Part shown: piece after piece, positions 34,402-45,775 of the stretch | Numbering within the stretch: position 1 is the first letter of the stretch | Layout of the letters: the number at the start of each line of letters is the position of its first letter | NCBI GenBank assembly: GCA_004835665.1 | Contig: RBKR01000017.1 | Coordinates: 992,001 to 1,056,000, forward strand | DNA: 64,000 bases | Source of the DNA: Phoma sp. XZ068 | Taxonomy: Eukaryota; Ascomycota; Dothideomycetes; Pleosporales; Didymellaceae | Direction: 5' to 3' | Position numbers and translations under genes: made by a program | Notes under the pieces: generated by a model | What the model saw: only the letters and a program-made list of their open reading frames with translations | Told to the model about the DNA's origin: nothing | Database searches by the model: none

Positions 34402-35977
34402 CTACTGTCTCTCTAGAGCCCCCCCCCCCCCAAACTTCTCCGCAGCAGAGACAGCAGCGGCAATCTGCTGCTTGGCCGTCCTTTGCTGCACCTTCATGCG
34501 CTTCTTACGGGATTGACTGGGGGAGAAGACATCCACATTGAAAGGGGAGCTGTCGTCATCCAGATTAATTGTAAAATACCCATCAACGTTGCCAACAGTC
34601 TTCAGCAGTCACTTGCGTAGGCTGCTGCTCCTCCATCAGTACAGCGGAAGTGACTCTGTCGATCTGAGGCCTAATCACTCCAGTTTCTGTAGCAGCCGGG
34701 AGGTGGGCACGGTCCTGGGGTAACCATTATGTTGCCGTCAAGGCTGCCATCCTTGGATGATGCAGGCTCAAATGTAGCGGGAACACTTTCTAGAGGCACA
34801 CATAATGTGGAAACGCCATCCATCTCACTCTCGGACGGTGTGGCTTGTCTGATTATCGCCCATTCGCGTGTGATGGCGGAATCCTCAGGTTCCGGTGAAG
34901 TAGCCAGGAGGCCTACAACATCCACGGTGCCGTGTACTGCAGGCATTGTTATATAATTCGGTGAAGATGGTACCGATTCTTCGTCAGAATTGGACGCGAG
35001 GTTATCCTCCAGCAGACCTTCAGTAGTGGTGGAAGTAGCAGCAGGGTCATTGATGGCAACTTCTGACCACACCCACAGGATTTCGGCAGTGATCAGCGTC
35101 CACAGGGCATCGGTGGCGGCGAGAGCTTTCATTGCTTTGCGGTGCTGCGCTTCGGATAGCTTCTTCTTGCGCGTCGTCGGCGCCTCGGGTGTGTTGTGTG
35201 AAGCAGCAGGTTTTTGGACTGCTTGAGGCGGTGCTGGGGCTCCACCTTCGCCATCTCCAGCGTCCTCCAGCTCAGAATCTGTGGCAGGATTGTATCCATC
35301 GGTGCCAGAAGAAACTGGGTCACCATAATATACCGCATCAGCAAAAGAGATCGCGGAAGAAGTTGGCTTCGGAGTGAGGCGCAGCGTCTGAGATACCGAC
35401 ATACTCCCAATACATTCGTCACAGTCTTGGGCTGGCGAACACTAGAAGCGTTTGGTAATCTCCGCAGGAGATGCAACGGCGGAGGAAGCTTGAGTTGTCT
35501 CATCGATTTCATTTATGTCCTTCATCTTGTGCTCTCGCGGTTGAAGCACCTCGCCTGAAGCCACTCCAGCCCCATCTTCATCATTCTCCGGGACTTCCAA
35601 AGCACTCCCAGAACCGCCAGTTCGACCATGTTTTTCTCGCTCAGCACCTCACTCAGCATCATCTCTAGTGTCCTTGATCATACCCCTCATTTTTCCACCC
35701 CTCACGCAATCCTCCTCCCGCTGCGCGAAGATACCAGCGATTATGCTCCGCCGGATGTCCTGCGCGGGCCGGGAGACGAGCTCGGTGATAATTTCCAGGT
35801 TCTCATCGGCGAGAATGAAGAGGCGATTTGCAGTGCTATCTCGGAGTCGGTATGGGAGAGGGAGAGTGTGACCGGGGAGGTTGGAGTGTCAGTGTCCGTG
35901 GGTGAGCGTGCAGGAGTGTGAACGTATTGTGATATCGGTCGTGGGAGTTGTGGGAGTTGTGGAGAAGTCGGTTGCAT
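34402..35977 (-). pseudogene. Disrupted gene with coding-like segments in shifting frames
   Basis: Coding-quality minus-strand segments follow one another in different frames. A start-like MQPTSPQLPQLPRP lies at 35977. Then comes a helical charged block (LFILADENLEIITELVSRP, AGIFAQREEDC) from about 35840, in one frame that continues through a TGA near 35655 and a TAG near 35450 into the 243-codon ORF at 34671-35402 (SVSQTLRLTPKPTSSAISFAD). It then shifts to TGVIRPQIDRVTSAVLMEEQ, and shifts again to YFTINLDDDSSPFNVDVF and SRKKRMKVQQRTAKQQIA, ending at 34402 after a 13-G run. No intron pattern repairs these breaks convincingly. A pseudogene is the simplest view; an intact gene with unusual introns or assembly indels is possible. 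No family recognised. Confidence 0.45.
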
Positions 35978-36736
35978 CGAAAAGAAGGAGGTGGTTTTGT
36001 GATATATGAATCGAACCTCACTTGCTTGCAAAGGAGAAGTGCAGTGAAGACGTTGAAGTATCGTGAAAACTTCGAAAGTAATATAGTGTGTGGTGGGAAT
36101 GATATAACCGGCAGAATGTGGATGTATCGAGACGCAGCAGCACCGGCGCAGCACATTCAGATACTCTCCAAGCACGGATATCAGTTCAGTTGCTTTAACT
36201 TCCCCCTAGCCTCCCAGATATTCCCTCACGCGCAGAGAAACCCAAGATCCACGTATGCGTTCGATGTATTCCACTCGCAGCGTGACACACGGACCGAGGA
36301 TTCGGTACCAAGATGATGGCGCCGAGCATTTAGTAGCATGGATATGTATATAATGTCCATCAAGTCGTTAAATGTCTTCAAAGTGGCATGGTGTGGAAAA
36401 TACAGGATTTCCGTACCGAAGGCAATGGGTTGTCGTTGAATGGGACGGTGTATTTCAGTGTTGCTGTGTGTAATTATATATTAGTCGGTTAGATGATGGT
36501 AGAAATGAGACGATGGTTAGGAGTTCAGATGATATACACTTTCCTCGGAGAGCTTGTGGTTTCGATGATTGCGAACATGAATGAATATTCTGTGACAAGC
36601 TCAACATGGATTCAGGAACAAGTATTTGCCAAATGGGGCAAGCCATGAATGTAGAATGGAAACAACATATCGATTCGATTGGGTATCGCAAACAGTAAAG
36701 AGGCTAACTATCAAAACGTCCAACAACGTGAGCAAA
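35978..36736. other. Intergenic region
   Basis: This region covers the 5' flank of the disrupted gene and the 3' flank of the nuclear protein gene. I see no credible frame or RNA gene. Confidence 0.5.
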
Positions 36737-39184
36737 CTACGGTAGCACAGGGATCTTTTTGACCCATTCTGGAACTTCCCAGCCGTGCTGATGTGACAGT
36801 TGCGCCCAACCTGAGCGCACCCAAGCCATTTTGGCTACAATATCCGATACGGAGAAGTCGCGCAGTGCACCGTTGGGAATACAGTGTGTCTTGAAAAGAC
36901 GTTCCAGAGCTGTAAGTTATGGTCAGTGAGGTGCAAGCAATGTGATGTATTGGGCAAACTTACGCATTGACGCCTGCAACGCATCAAGCAACACTTCCTC
37001 TTGCTCCTCGGTCCATTCCCAGGTGCTGAAACCACCGGCCAATTGCGGTGGCGGCGCACTGCGTTCACCGAAAAAGGGAATGCGCTCAAAGGGATTCCCG
37101 TTGGCATCGGTCTCTGCAGCCTCGATGGGTTCAACGAATCTGAGCCTTCGCCTTCGTGCAGCGTCAGGTTCGCACTGCATTCGTATGATGTGCAGGTTTT
37201 GCCAGCGCTTTCTCCTCTCCTTCTTAGCAGCCAGCGCATCTGCCTGTCTGATCTGTGCTTCCTCTGCCTCTTGCATCCTGCGCTGATTTTCAAGCGCAAT
37301 CTGGCCGTACCTCTCCACAGTCCTAATATAATGTACTTGCTGCCGAAGGTCGATGTACACAACTTTCAAGGGCGCAAACAATTCGTTCTGAACCACCCTG
37401 ATGAATCCTTCACCCTGCTTCTGCCCGGGGACTTTGACAGGCCATTTGTCAATTGCGTCTCTGAAGATGAGCATCGCGCGAGTGTAATCGACCAATATTT
37501 GGAGCGCTTCCACGCGCTGGACATCTTCGCCTGTTCTCTCTTGCAGTGCATCATACATTGCCTCGAAGACGACGGCCAGAGAGCGAAAGAGATGGCGATA
37601 CGCGTCAATCTTGAACATAATCAACTCATCTTGCGTGACCGCGGTCCGAACTTCTTTGAGGAGCTTGATGAGCTTGTCCTTGCACTCAGCCACATTTTCC
37701 ACTGAAAGGTCCTCGACTGAACGACTGAGTATGACGCGCGACTTGTCGCATGCACGGTGAATTGTCCTGCCCAGGCCTGTTGAACAAACACCAGATTGTG
37801 GCTCAGTGTCGAGGAAGTCGAACACTCGTCGCAACGCAGGGGCTGCATCAGGGCCAATGATGGGGGATGGTTTCGCATCCTCAGCATCGATCTCTGGGTC
37901 TGGCTCCTCGTTCCAATCGTCCTCGGCGGCAAGATTGGCCACTTTGACGTCGCGGTCACGACTGCCCATCTCGACAGCCCGTGGCAGTCTTGACGGTTCG
38001 GAGGTTGCCCCAGCAGCAGCATCTTCGTCGGCTTCGTCAGGATCAACCTCGTCTTCCGGAAGCGCTGCATCTCCAGCCCTCTTCCGCTTCACGGACATGG
38101 GTACAGGCTTTCTCGATCTAGTAGCTCGAGAAGTGCCCGCAGTAGACTTCTCTCGCAGACCTATTGCCGCGGCGGGGATCGCGGTTGCTGAGTTGTCCAG
38201 AGCATTTGCGAGCTCGGCCTCGGCTTGGACCATGCGAGATCGTGTGCGTCTGGTAGCAACCCTGACCTCAGGCTGAGGGTCACCACGAGGCCGGCCATCC
38301 TGCTGCACTGTAGCGTCTTGCTCAAGCTCATCAGCGCCTTGATCTGCAGTTTGTGGAGCTGTCAGCTTTATGCGCTTCCTGACTGTTGGCTCGTCGTTTG
38401 GCTGAGGGAGAATTGCGGGAGCATGCTCCTTGCCATGAACCTTCTCTCTTGTCCTGATGCTCAGAGCAGACGGCCCATCCTCAGCAGCAGCGTCAGCAGC
38501 GGGAGCATCAGCAGGTCGAACCGAAGCTGCGCTCTCCCCACTCTTCCGTTTCGGTTTTCGTCCGCGCCGCTTGGAAGCCGCTGACGATGGCTCCACAGGT
38601 GGCTGTGTTGCAGGCGATAAAGGTGCATACTCGACATGGTTCTTTCTCGTGTTATTGTCCGCAGCAGTTTCGACTATAGGATCTGCGGGTGCCACATCGT
38701 CTTCCGGCTGTAATTGGCTTGTCTCCGGCATGACATGCTCGACCACTCCAACAGCAGGCGCCTGTTCAGGTTCGTCCTCAAAGGCGGCGACCTGCGCAGG
38801 CAGAGACCGCCGCTTCTGGGGACTCGGGTCCAAGTCGTACATCTTCTCGCCGCGTACCCTCCTTTGCGAACCCTCAGAGATCAAGCTTGACAGACTCGCG
38901 CGCGGGAGCCTCCCTGGCTTTGGGAGCTTTCCCTCCCTTCCGGCTCGGGCCGGCAACGCCAAGGTCGGCGGTTTGGGCAGCATGCGCGCTGCATTGAGGA
39001 GTTCGGCGCCGCGGACGGCAGCAGGCTGGCGCCGGACAGGACTACTGGCTTCGGCGAGCAGCTGCTGCGATGCAGCTTCGGTGTCGTTGTACGAGGGCGA
39101 CGAGAGAATGTCGGCAGCTGTGCTCGGTCAACACGTAAACAAACTGGTTGCGCCTGTCTACATACAGCCGGGTCTGGGCGCCAT
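36737..39184 (-). CDS. Large nuclear-looking protein with AT-hook-like motif, function unknown
   Basis: Exons 39166-39184, 36964-39117 and 36737-36909 give 781 residues. The 19-nt first exon (MAPRPG plus one base) joins through a 48-nt intron to SADILSSPSYND. The N-terminal 400 residues are disordered and rich in basic clusters, including the AT-hook-like KRRGRKPKRKS and KRKRAGD. From about residue 410 the protein becomes helical (RRVFDFLDTEPQ, ECKDKLIKLLKEVRT, AYRHLFRSLAVVFEAMYD), and a long charged coiled coil follows (QRRMQEAEEAQIRQADAL). The last ~75 residues begin WTEEQEEVLLDALQ and contain RDFSVSDIVAKMAWVRSGW, reminiscent of a SANT-like helix bundle. A chromatin role is likely but not shown. 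Shares a 222-bp divergent promoter with the PP2A activator. Confidence 0.75.
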
Positions 39185-39406
39185 CGCGGGCTAAAGAGCA
39201 GGGCTCAACTCCGTGCAGTGCCTTCTATCGCATCGCCGTTGTAGGAGTTAATACCACAATCCCTGTCGTGCACCAGGTGTGGGGTGAAGGAGCACTAAAG
39301 TATGAGGTTGGCAGGCGCGGTGCGGGACCAGCCTAGCGCGAACCACGCACCGTTGAAGCGCGCCATCACATGCCCTTGCATCGACCATCACCACCACACC
39401 TCCATC
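39185..39406. promoter_or_regulatory. Compact divergent promoter
   Basis: Only 222 bp separate the start codons of the nuclear protein (minus) and the RRD1-like gene (plus), so this is a shared core promoter. No TATA box was seen. Confidence 0.55.
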
Positions 39407-41154
39407 ATGACATCAAACACAACAAAAGCGCCCACACTCACCGTACTCGACCCGACACAAGGCCATGACTTTCAGACGCCGAAGAAGTGCATCAACGATG
39501 GCGATGATGTCACGTTCTTCTTGGCATCAAAAGCCTACGCCGACATCATGACCTTCATATTTCAGTTGAACACGTCGATGATCCCGAGAAAAATTGGGAG
39601 TCAAGAGCAAGGAACAGAGACGGCCAAGGAGTGGACACTGCAAGACCCAGAAGTCCCGCATCCACCCGTAGTCCAGAGCCTCGCTAAGCTGCTCGAAGCA
39701 CTGACGTCCATCATCGACGAGGCACCGCCGGACACAGGACCACGTCGATTCGGCAACGTGAGCTTTAGAAAATGGTACGACATTGTGCGAGAACGTGCGT
39801 CGGATCTGCTTGATAAGTATTTGCCAGCTGAAGTCCTGGCATACAAGTCCACATCCGACGTATCAGCGAAAAGCGAGCTGGAAGCCTACTTCATCGGCAG
39901 CTTCGGCAGCTCCCAGCGCCTCGACTACGGTACTGGCCACGAGCTCAGCTTCCTCGCCTTTCTCGGCTGTCTGTGGAAACTCGGCGCTTTCCCTGCGTCA
40001 CAGGATGGTGACCAGGAACGTGGCATCGTCCTGGGCGTCGTTGAACCGTACCTTGTGCTCATCCGCCGTTTGATCCTCACGTACACATTGGAACCAGCAG
40101 GCTCTCACGGTGTATGGGGTCTTGATGACCACTCATTCGTATCGTACATATTCGGCAGCGCACAGTTCTCTCCACCCATATCGACGCCTGCAGACGTCGC
40201 AACAGAGGGCTCGCTCGCGAACGCACCGAATCCCGCAGATGTCGCCAAGACAGCTGCCGTACAGCGAGAGAGAAGTAGGAACATGTACTTCAGCGCCATC
40301 GGCTTCATCTACGACGTCAAGAGAGGTCCGTTCTGGGAACACAGTCCAATTTTGTACGATGTGTCTGGTGTGAAAGCCGGGTGGGCCAAGATCAACAAGG
40401 TATCCTCACTTTACACACCACCTCCTATCGAGTTTAGTACTAACGTAAGCAGGGCATGATAAAAATGTACAACGCAGAAGTCCTCTCCAAATTCCCCGTC
40501 GTCCAACACTTCCCCTTCGGCTCCCTCTTCCCCTGGACCTCAGACCCAAACGCCCCCAAAATAGCAGCGAGCGTGCACACCTCGTCGCAGCCGAAAGCCG
40601 TCACGCCCGCCAACTCGGCGCCCACGGCACGGCAAACGGGGCCGCAGCCTGGCCTTCGTGATCCGTTGGCGGAGCCGGTGGGTATGCCGTCACGAACGTC
40701 GCAGCCGCCGCTTCGCGATCCCATAGCTGGAGGGGGTGGTGGTGGTGGTGCGATGCCGATGACGGCTGCGCCGTGGGCTAAGGTCAAGACGGAGCCGAAT
40801 GCACCTGTGGGACTGAACCAGCCTACGCGAGCGCCGTGGGCGTCGGGGACAGGGGCGGCAGCGAGTACGAGACTGCCACCGCCGGAGGCTGCAACAACCG
40901 CGCCGTGGGTTAAGCCAGAACCGAATGCACCTGCGGGACCGAACCAGCCTACGCGAGCGCCGTGGGCGTCGGGCACAGGAGCAACGCCAGCAAGTACGAG
41001 GTTGCCACCGCCGGGCGCCGGCACAACTGCGCCGTGGGCGAGGGGGAGCGGCACTGGTGCGCAGGGTACCAGTGGACAGCCGAGTACGCGTGCGCCGTGG
41101 GCGGATTCGGGGAAGACGGGAGGTGTAGTGAAGAAGGAGGAGCAGCAGGACTAG
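39407..41154 (+). CDS. RRD1: PP2A phosphatase activator (PTPA), RRD1-like with repeat tail
   Basis: Two exons (39407-40399, 40453-41154) encode 564 residues. Residues ~20-370 are the PTPA/RRD peptidyl-prolyl isomerase fold: FGNVSFRKWYDIV, ELEAYFIGSFGSSQRLDYGT, ELSFLAFLGCLWKLG, GVWGLDDHSFVSYIFGSAQ and MIKMYNAEVLSKFPVVQHF. PTPA activates PP2A-type phosphatases by remodelling the active site and helps PP2A biogenesis. The ~190-residue C-terminal extension is typical of the RRD1 branch in filamentous fungi, and here it repeats an APWA-type motif six times, partly by a 126-bp tandem duplication. Confidence 0.93.
40795..41046 (+). repeat. 126-bp tandem duplication inside the RRD1 tail
   Basis: The segment 40795-40920 is repeated at 40921-41046 with scattered substitutions and compensated small indels. 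Each copy encodes PNAP.G.NQPTRAPWASGTG, then STRLPPP and TTAPW, and stays in frame. Confidence 0.9.
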
Positions 41155-41877
41155 ATTCATAGAGTGTGGATTAGCGGCGTGAGATAGATTTAGATAGAAT
41201 GGATCATACCACTGCCCGAGTAGCATATCACGTAATTCAGATGATTTGGGGAGTGTAGGACGTGAGTTGGGTGTTTCCTCGATCGATTGATTCCTCGATT
41301 CACTGATTGATTGATTGACTAAAGTGATGTCCGTCCGTGGAGAAGCGTGTCCAATTCTCCCTCCAGGCGGTGTGTAATGTACCCATGCTATTCTATGTGT
41401 ATGGAGAAGAGAGCTATCACTGGCAGTTCCAGTTTTCCACGCCAGACAACCGATTTTTAGTCCGTGATCTTCCGACGATTAAGGAGACCTTCGTTAAGTC
41501 AGGTATGATTAAGTCGCCAACTACTTACTTTATAGATTAACCCAAATAACTTAAATACTATACCTCAAGCGGAGAAAGGGTAACCCAATGCAATCCACAT
41601 CTCGCTCTCACAGACCATAACCCGTACCCATTAATGATACAAAAGTTTCATATCATTTATTATTGTAGCAGTACCTGTTTCCGCGATACTCGAGCACTTA
41701 TCTCATCAATCTTCTACCATTTGAGGATCATCGTGTTGGATTATGGCGTTGTAGTGGAATACGCCCACGCCTGCTTATTTCTATTTGTCTCTCTAGTCTA
41801 ACCTCCCTTTCCCTAATCTCTCCACACACACATTTATCTCTTCGCTTAGATCTCCCTTGTCCCGTCGACTTCTTCAC
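41155..41877. other. Intergenic region between convergent genes
   Basis: It contains simple ATTGATTG-type repeats near 41283-41315 and AT-rich sequence. The frame at 41337-41540 has no ATG start or recognisable content. Both flanking genes end here. Confidence 0.5.
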
Positions 41878-44800
41878 TCAATTCTTCCCCTCCGTATTCC
41901 CACCGCCACCGCCATCAAACCCCCTATCCAACTTCTTCAGCGCCTCCTCCGCATGTCCCATCTCCCTCTCCCCTCCGCCCGCCGCAGACGACCGGGGAAA
42001 CGCCATTTTCGAGGGTAAATCGCGCATGACTTGCTGCACGAGGTCTTCCAGTGCTTTGGGGCTGTGCGTTTCGAGTGTGGATTTTGCTGTTGCTGTTGCT
42101 GTTGCTGTCGTTTGGCTGCTTGATGTTCCTGGTGTGGGTGTTGCTTTGGAGCTCGCTGTTTGGCTCCCAGCGGCTTGACTCGCTGTCGTCCCTCCGGTCG
42201 CAGAGCTCCCTGCGGTGGCTCCGCTCGCTCCGCCCGCCGTCGTAAACGCCGGCAACGGCTGCTGCGACCCCAACCCCTGCTGCACTACCCTCTTCCTCAA
42301 CATAACCTGCCCCTTCCCATCCATATACGTCTCATACCCTTGCTGATCCAACACCTCATCCGGCACCCTCACATTCACGGGCACCCCCGTCGCCCCCGCC
42401 CTCTCCATCTTCTCCCTCAAACTCTGCTCCACAGGCGTCGTCCCCTTCGCCCCATCACGCTCCTGATTGTACTTCTCCAGCGCGCGGATGCGGTCTTGGT
42501 TCTCGCGGTTCCCCTCCATGAGGAACCGAAGGCACATGATTGCGTGTTCGCGGATGTACGGGTTGTGCTCATCGTAGGAGCAGCAGTTTAGTACGGCTTC
42601 GATGCCGCCGAGGGGGCGGATTTGGTTCTGGACGAGTGTGTTTTTCCAGACGAGGGAGGAGAGGACGAGGACGGCGAGTTTTTTCAGGTTGCGCCATTCG
42701 AAGTCGGAGGGCTCGTCGGCGGCTTCGTCCATGTAGGGGCGGGGTGAGGGGGAGGTGGGGGGCGGGATGTAGGACTCTGTGTGCGATGGCGCTGGGTCGT
42801 AGGGACGTTCTACGGCGACGGGTTGGGGTTGGTGGGGTTGGGAGTCTGGCGGGGAGACGTCGACTTCGACGGGTGCGGGAGGTGGTGGTGCAGGCGTCGA
42901 GTGTCGTAGTGGAGGGACGCTGAGCTGGCCCTTGGGGATTGCGGCGTCGAGCTCTTTCAGGAGTGTAACAAGCTCGTTGGCAATCTCCCAGTTCGACAGC
43001 ATGCGCTTCCAGGTCTCGTGCTCTGTGAGGATGGCGAAGAACTCGAGGTACTGGTAGACGCCCTCGTACATGCGCTCCATGTCCCAGAGGTTCAATGGGA
43101 AGTCCTCGGGTTGTGCGTGGCCGGCGCGGATCTGTCCTTGGAGGAAGATGAGGGCGCAGGTCTGGGGGATAATGTGTCGGCGGAATTCGGTGAGGAGGAA
43201 GTTGACCATGTGCACATCGCCCTGGTCGACTTGGGGTGGCGCGGTCTTGGTCATGCCTTTAGATGGTTGTGCTCGTGCTTGCCGTGCTCGGAAGATGTTG
43301 GTGAGCAGCTTCATGATGACGGCCTGCGCTGGCGATATGATGTCTTTGGATCTGGGGAAGTTAGCTTGAGCCTAGATATCATGTGATTTTGTACTCACTC
43401 CGACTCTCTAAAAGCGTGGTAGGCGAACGGCAGCAGCTGGTTCGCAAGAATAGCTTCCATGATCTTGACCATGAACTTGAAGTAGAGCTCTTCCTCCCTC
43501 AAGTCCCAGGCTGCGACGAAGATCAACAGCTCCCTCAACAGATTCCGTCCGTTGTCCTGGGCTAGAAGAAGATGGCACCGCACACCGTGCATGCTCCTCA
43601 CACTGCTGAAGACGGTCGGATCCGAATGGTATCCAGGCTGCCCTTCCGACGGCTCCACAATACCACCCATGATAATCATAGGCAGGACTTCAATCTCAGT
43701 AGGTCCAAGAATCAGCGGGACGTCAGTCAGCAGGCCCCTCCCCTCATCCCCTGGGATATCATCATAGTCGTCATCGGCATCATCGTCGTCTTCGGGCGGA
43801 GGAGAAGTAGGAGAGGCTACATCGCTGATTAGCCCAGGACGGTCGGGGTCAGGCTCCAGACGCTTCAACAGGTCGTCTTTGCCATTCTGCAGGATTTCGG
43901 CGCCGAAGGATGGCGGGTAGGTTACACGGAAATCGATCTCACCTGCCGGGGGCGACCGCTTGATGCTGGGGTCTAAGAGCGAGTCATCTGTGGGTGCGGA
44001 CTGCGAGGCCGAGGGCGCGGCATCCTGGGGAGATCCGTCTGGGTACACGGCGATGGAGGATCGCATCCTGTCGACTTCGACTTGGAGTTGGTTGATGGAT
44101 TTGGCGAGTGCCTGGACGCTCTCTTCGTTCTTTGCGTGCTGGTCGACCACTTTCTTGTATGTGTTGGACTGGGTGATCTGGTCGCGGTATCTTGCGACGA
44201 CGTCGGCGTAGAGCATGTTCCATTTCTGTTTTGTTAGCTGGGTCTGTACAGTATGAAGGTTGTTCTCACATTTTTCTCCTCTTCGCCCATGGTCTGCCAC
44301 CGTCTCCTGCACTCTGCCGCAATCTCATTCGCGCCAGCCTTGTCGCCATGCTGCATCAAGGCCTTCTTGACTTCATTGCCCGTCTCCCCGATATACAGGA
44401 GGAAGGGTGATGAGGCAGGTTGCTGGGGAATCTTGAAAGTATCCAGACTGCGTGCTGGCTGATGTTCTGGGGGTGGTTCTTCATCGTGCGGCGGACTCTG
44501 GTCCTGTGGTGTGAACTCGTCCATCTTGTACTTCATATCGGCGAAGTTGGGCAGCTCATTGTCGAGATGGCTGTCGAACAGCTCAATCCACAGCATCAGC
44601 TTCCTCTGCTCGTTCCTAGCAATGAGGTTGTTGAGGAACTGGAGGCAGGTTATGAGCAGTTTTTTGTAAGCATTAATCACGCCCTGCCATTTGTCCTCAT
44701 CCTGTGTGCCCGCCTCGCCGTCATAACCTCTTGCTGTGACCCTGACGCAGACATTCACCAGGTTGAAAATGTCCTTGTCAAACAGCCTTTCAGCACTGAG

Positions 44801-45322
44801 ATTCTGCACCCTCTCGCCATGCACCAGCACGTTCCGCGCAATACACACGAGCTGATTCAGCCTCTCCAGATCGCGCAGCAGACTCGGCGAGTAACTCGCT
44901 ATCAGCGGCCCCGAGAGACCCTCGTACTCGGGCGCGGCAGGGTCCGGCTGGGCAAAGCAGCGCTTCTCGAGCGAGGGGATGGCGGCCTTGAGCACGCCGG
45001 CCAGGTCGTCCCAGAACTCCCACGACAGGCCAAGTTCCTCCCGGAGCTCGAGGCGCTTGCGCGAGTCTTCCAGCGTCTTCTTTACGACATCGCGCTCCAG
45101 CATGCGCAGCGTCTCGTCGCGGATGTAGCCCGGGTTGCGGAAGTGCACCGTGTACGGGGCGAGGGCGAGGCGGAGGCGGGTGAGGTAGGGTCGGGCCTGG
45201 ATGGCGCTGGCGTCGTACTCGGAGTCGCCGACGCTGTCGGATTCATACACGTCGTCGTCGCGGGGGGAGTCGTGCGGCGGAGCGTGCGAGCCCTGAGTCT
45301 GAGCATGCGCACTCTGCCCGTT

Positions 45323-45373
<51 letters not shown>

Positions 45374-45775
45374 CGCATCCATCATGTTGCCGCCCCTTGC
45401 ACTGCGATTCCACTCGTCCCACAGCCTCGTCTCGGCAAACAGACTGCGGTAGACCCACACGCGGATGGGAGCAGGACTGCGCAGGATGCGGAAGATGTTG
45501 TTGCCGGCTAGTTTCTCCGCAATGCTGTGGTACTGCGCCAGCGCGACGGGCGCAAAGGCAAGGTGGTCGTGCGCCTCTTCTTCTTCACCGAGCTCAGACG
45601 ATGCGCCGCTGTCGTGTGCGTCGTCGCCGTGTGAAGCAGCAGTGTCAGACTCTGAGGCAGCAGAATCAATGTCCCCCTGCTCAGTGTCTTCTTCAGCTGC
45701 AGAATTCTCGTCGCTCTGTTCTCGCGCGTTTCTTCGGTCGGGCCCACGCGGCGTCGAATCGGAGTGGAAGGACAT
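41878..45775 (-). CDS. Very large ataxin-10/Ctr86-like armadillo protein
   Basis: Three exons (44270-45775, 43399-44225, 41878-43351) with introns of 44 and 47 nt give 1,268 residues. The start at 45775 has a good context (ACCATGTCC); another in-frame ATG lies 13 codons upstream. The C-terminal third has the ataxin-10 homologue domain (PF09759): NLKKLAVLVLSSLVWKN, NQIRPLGGIEAVLNCCSYDE, NPYIREHAIMCLRFLMEG. The preceding parts (LFDSHLDNELPNFADMKY, NLLRELLIFVAAWDLREEEL) are helical and ARM-like. Yeast Ctr86 and human ATXN10 are the nearest named relatives, both poorly understood. The N-terminus is acidic and includes an (Ala-Gln) run. The length is about twice that of yeast Ctr86; the family call rests mainly on the C-terminal domain. 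Confidence 0.8.
45323..45376 (+). repeat. CTGTGC hexamer repeat (9 units) inside a CDS
   Basis: Eight perfect CTGTGC units and one CTGCGC unit encode an alternating Ala-Gln run on the minus strand, near residue 140 of the ataxin-10-like protein. Slippage would alter protein length in steps of two residues. Confidence 0.95.

Noticed and set aside
34419..34431. 13-base C run as a possible structural element
   Set aside because: A single homopolymer in or beside a decayed coding end; more likely an indel hotspot than a functional element.
41337..41540. 67-codon plus-strand frame
   Set aside because: It begins at GTG rather than ATG, lies in AT-rich intergenic DNA, and matches nothing recognisable.
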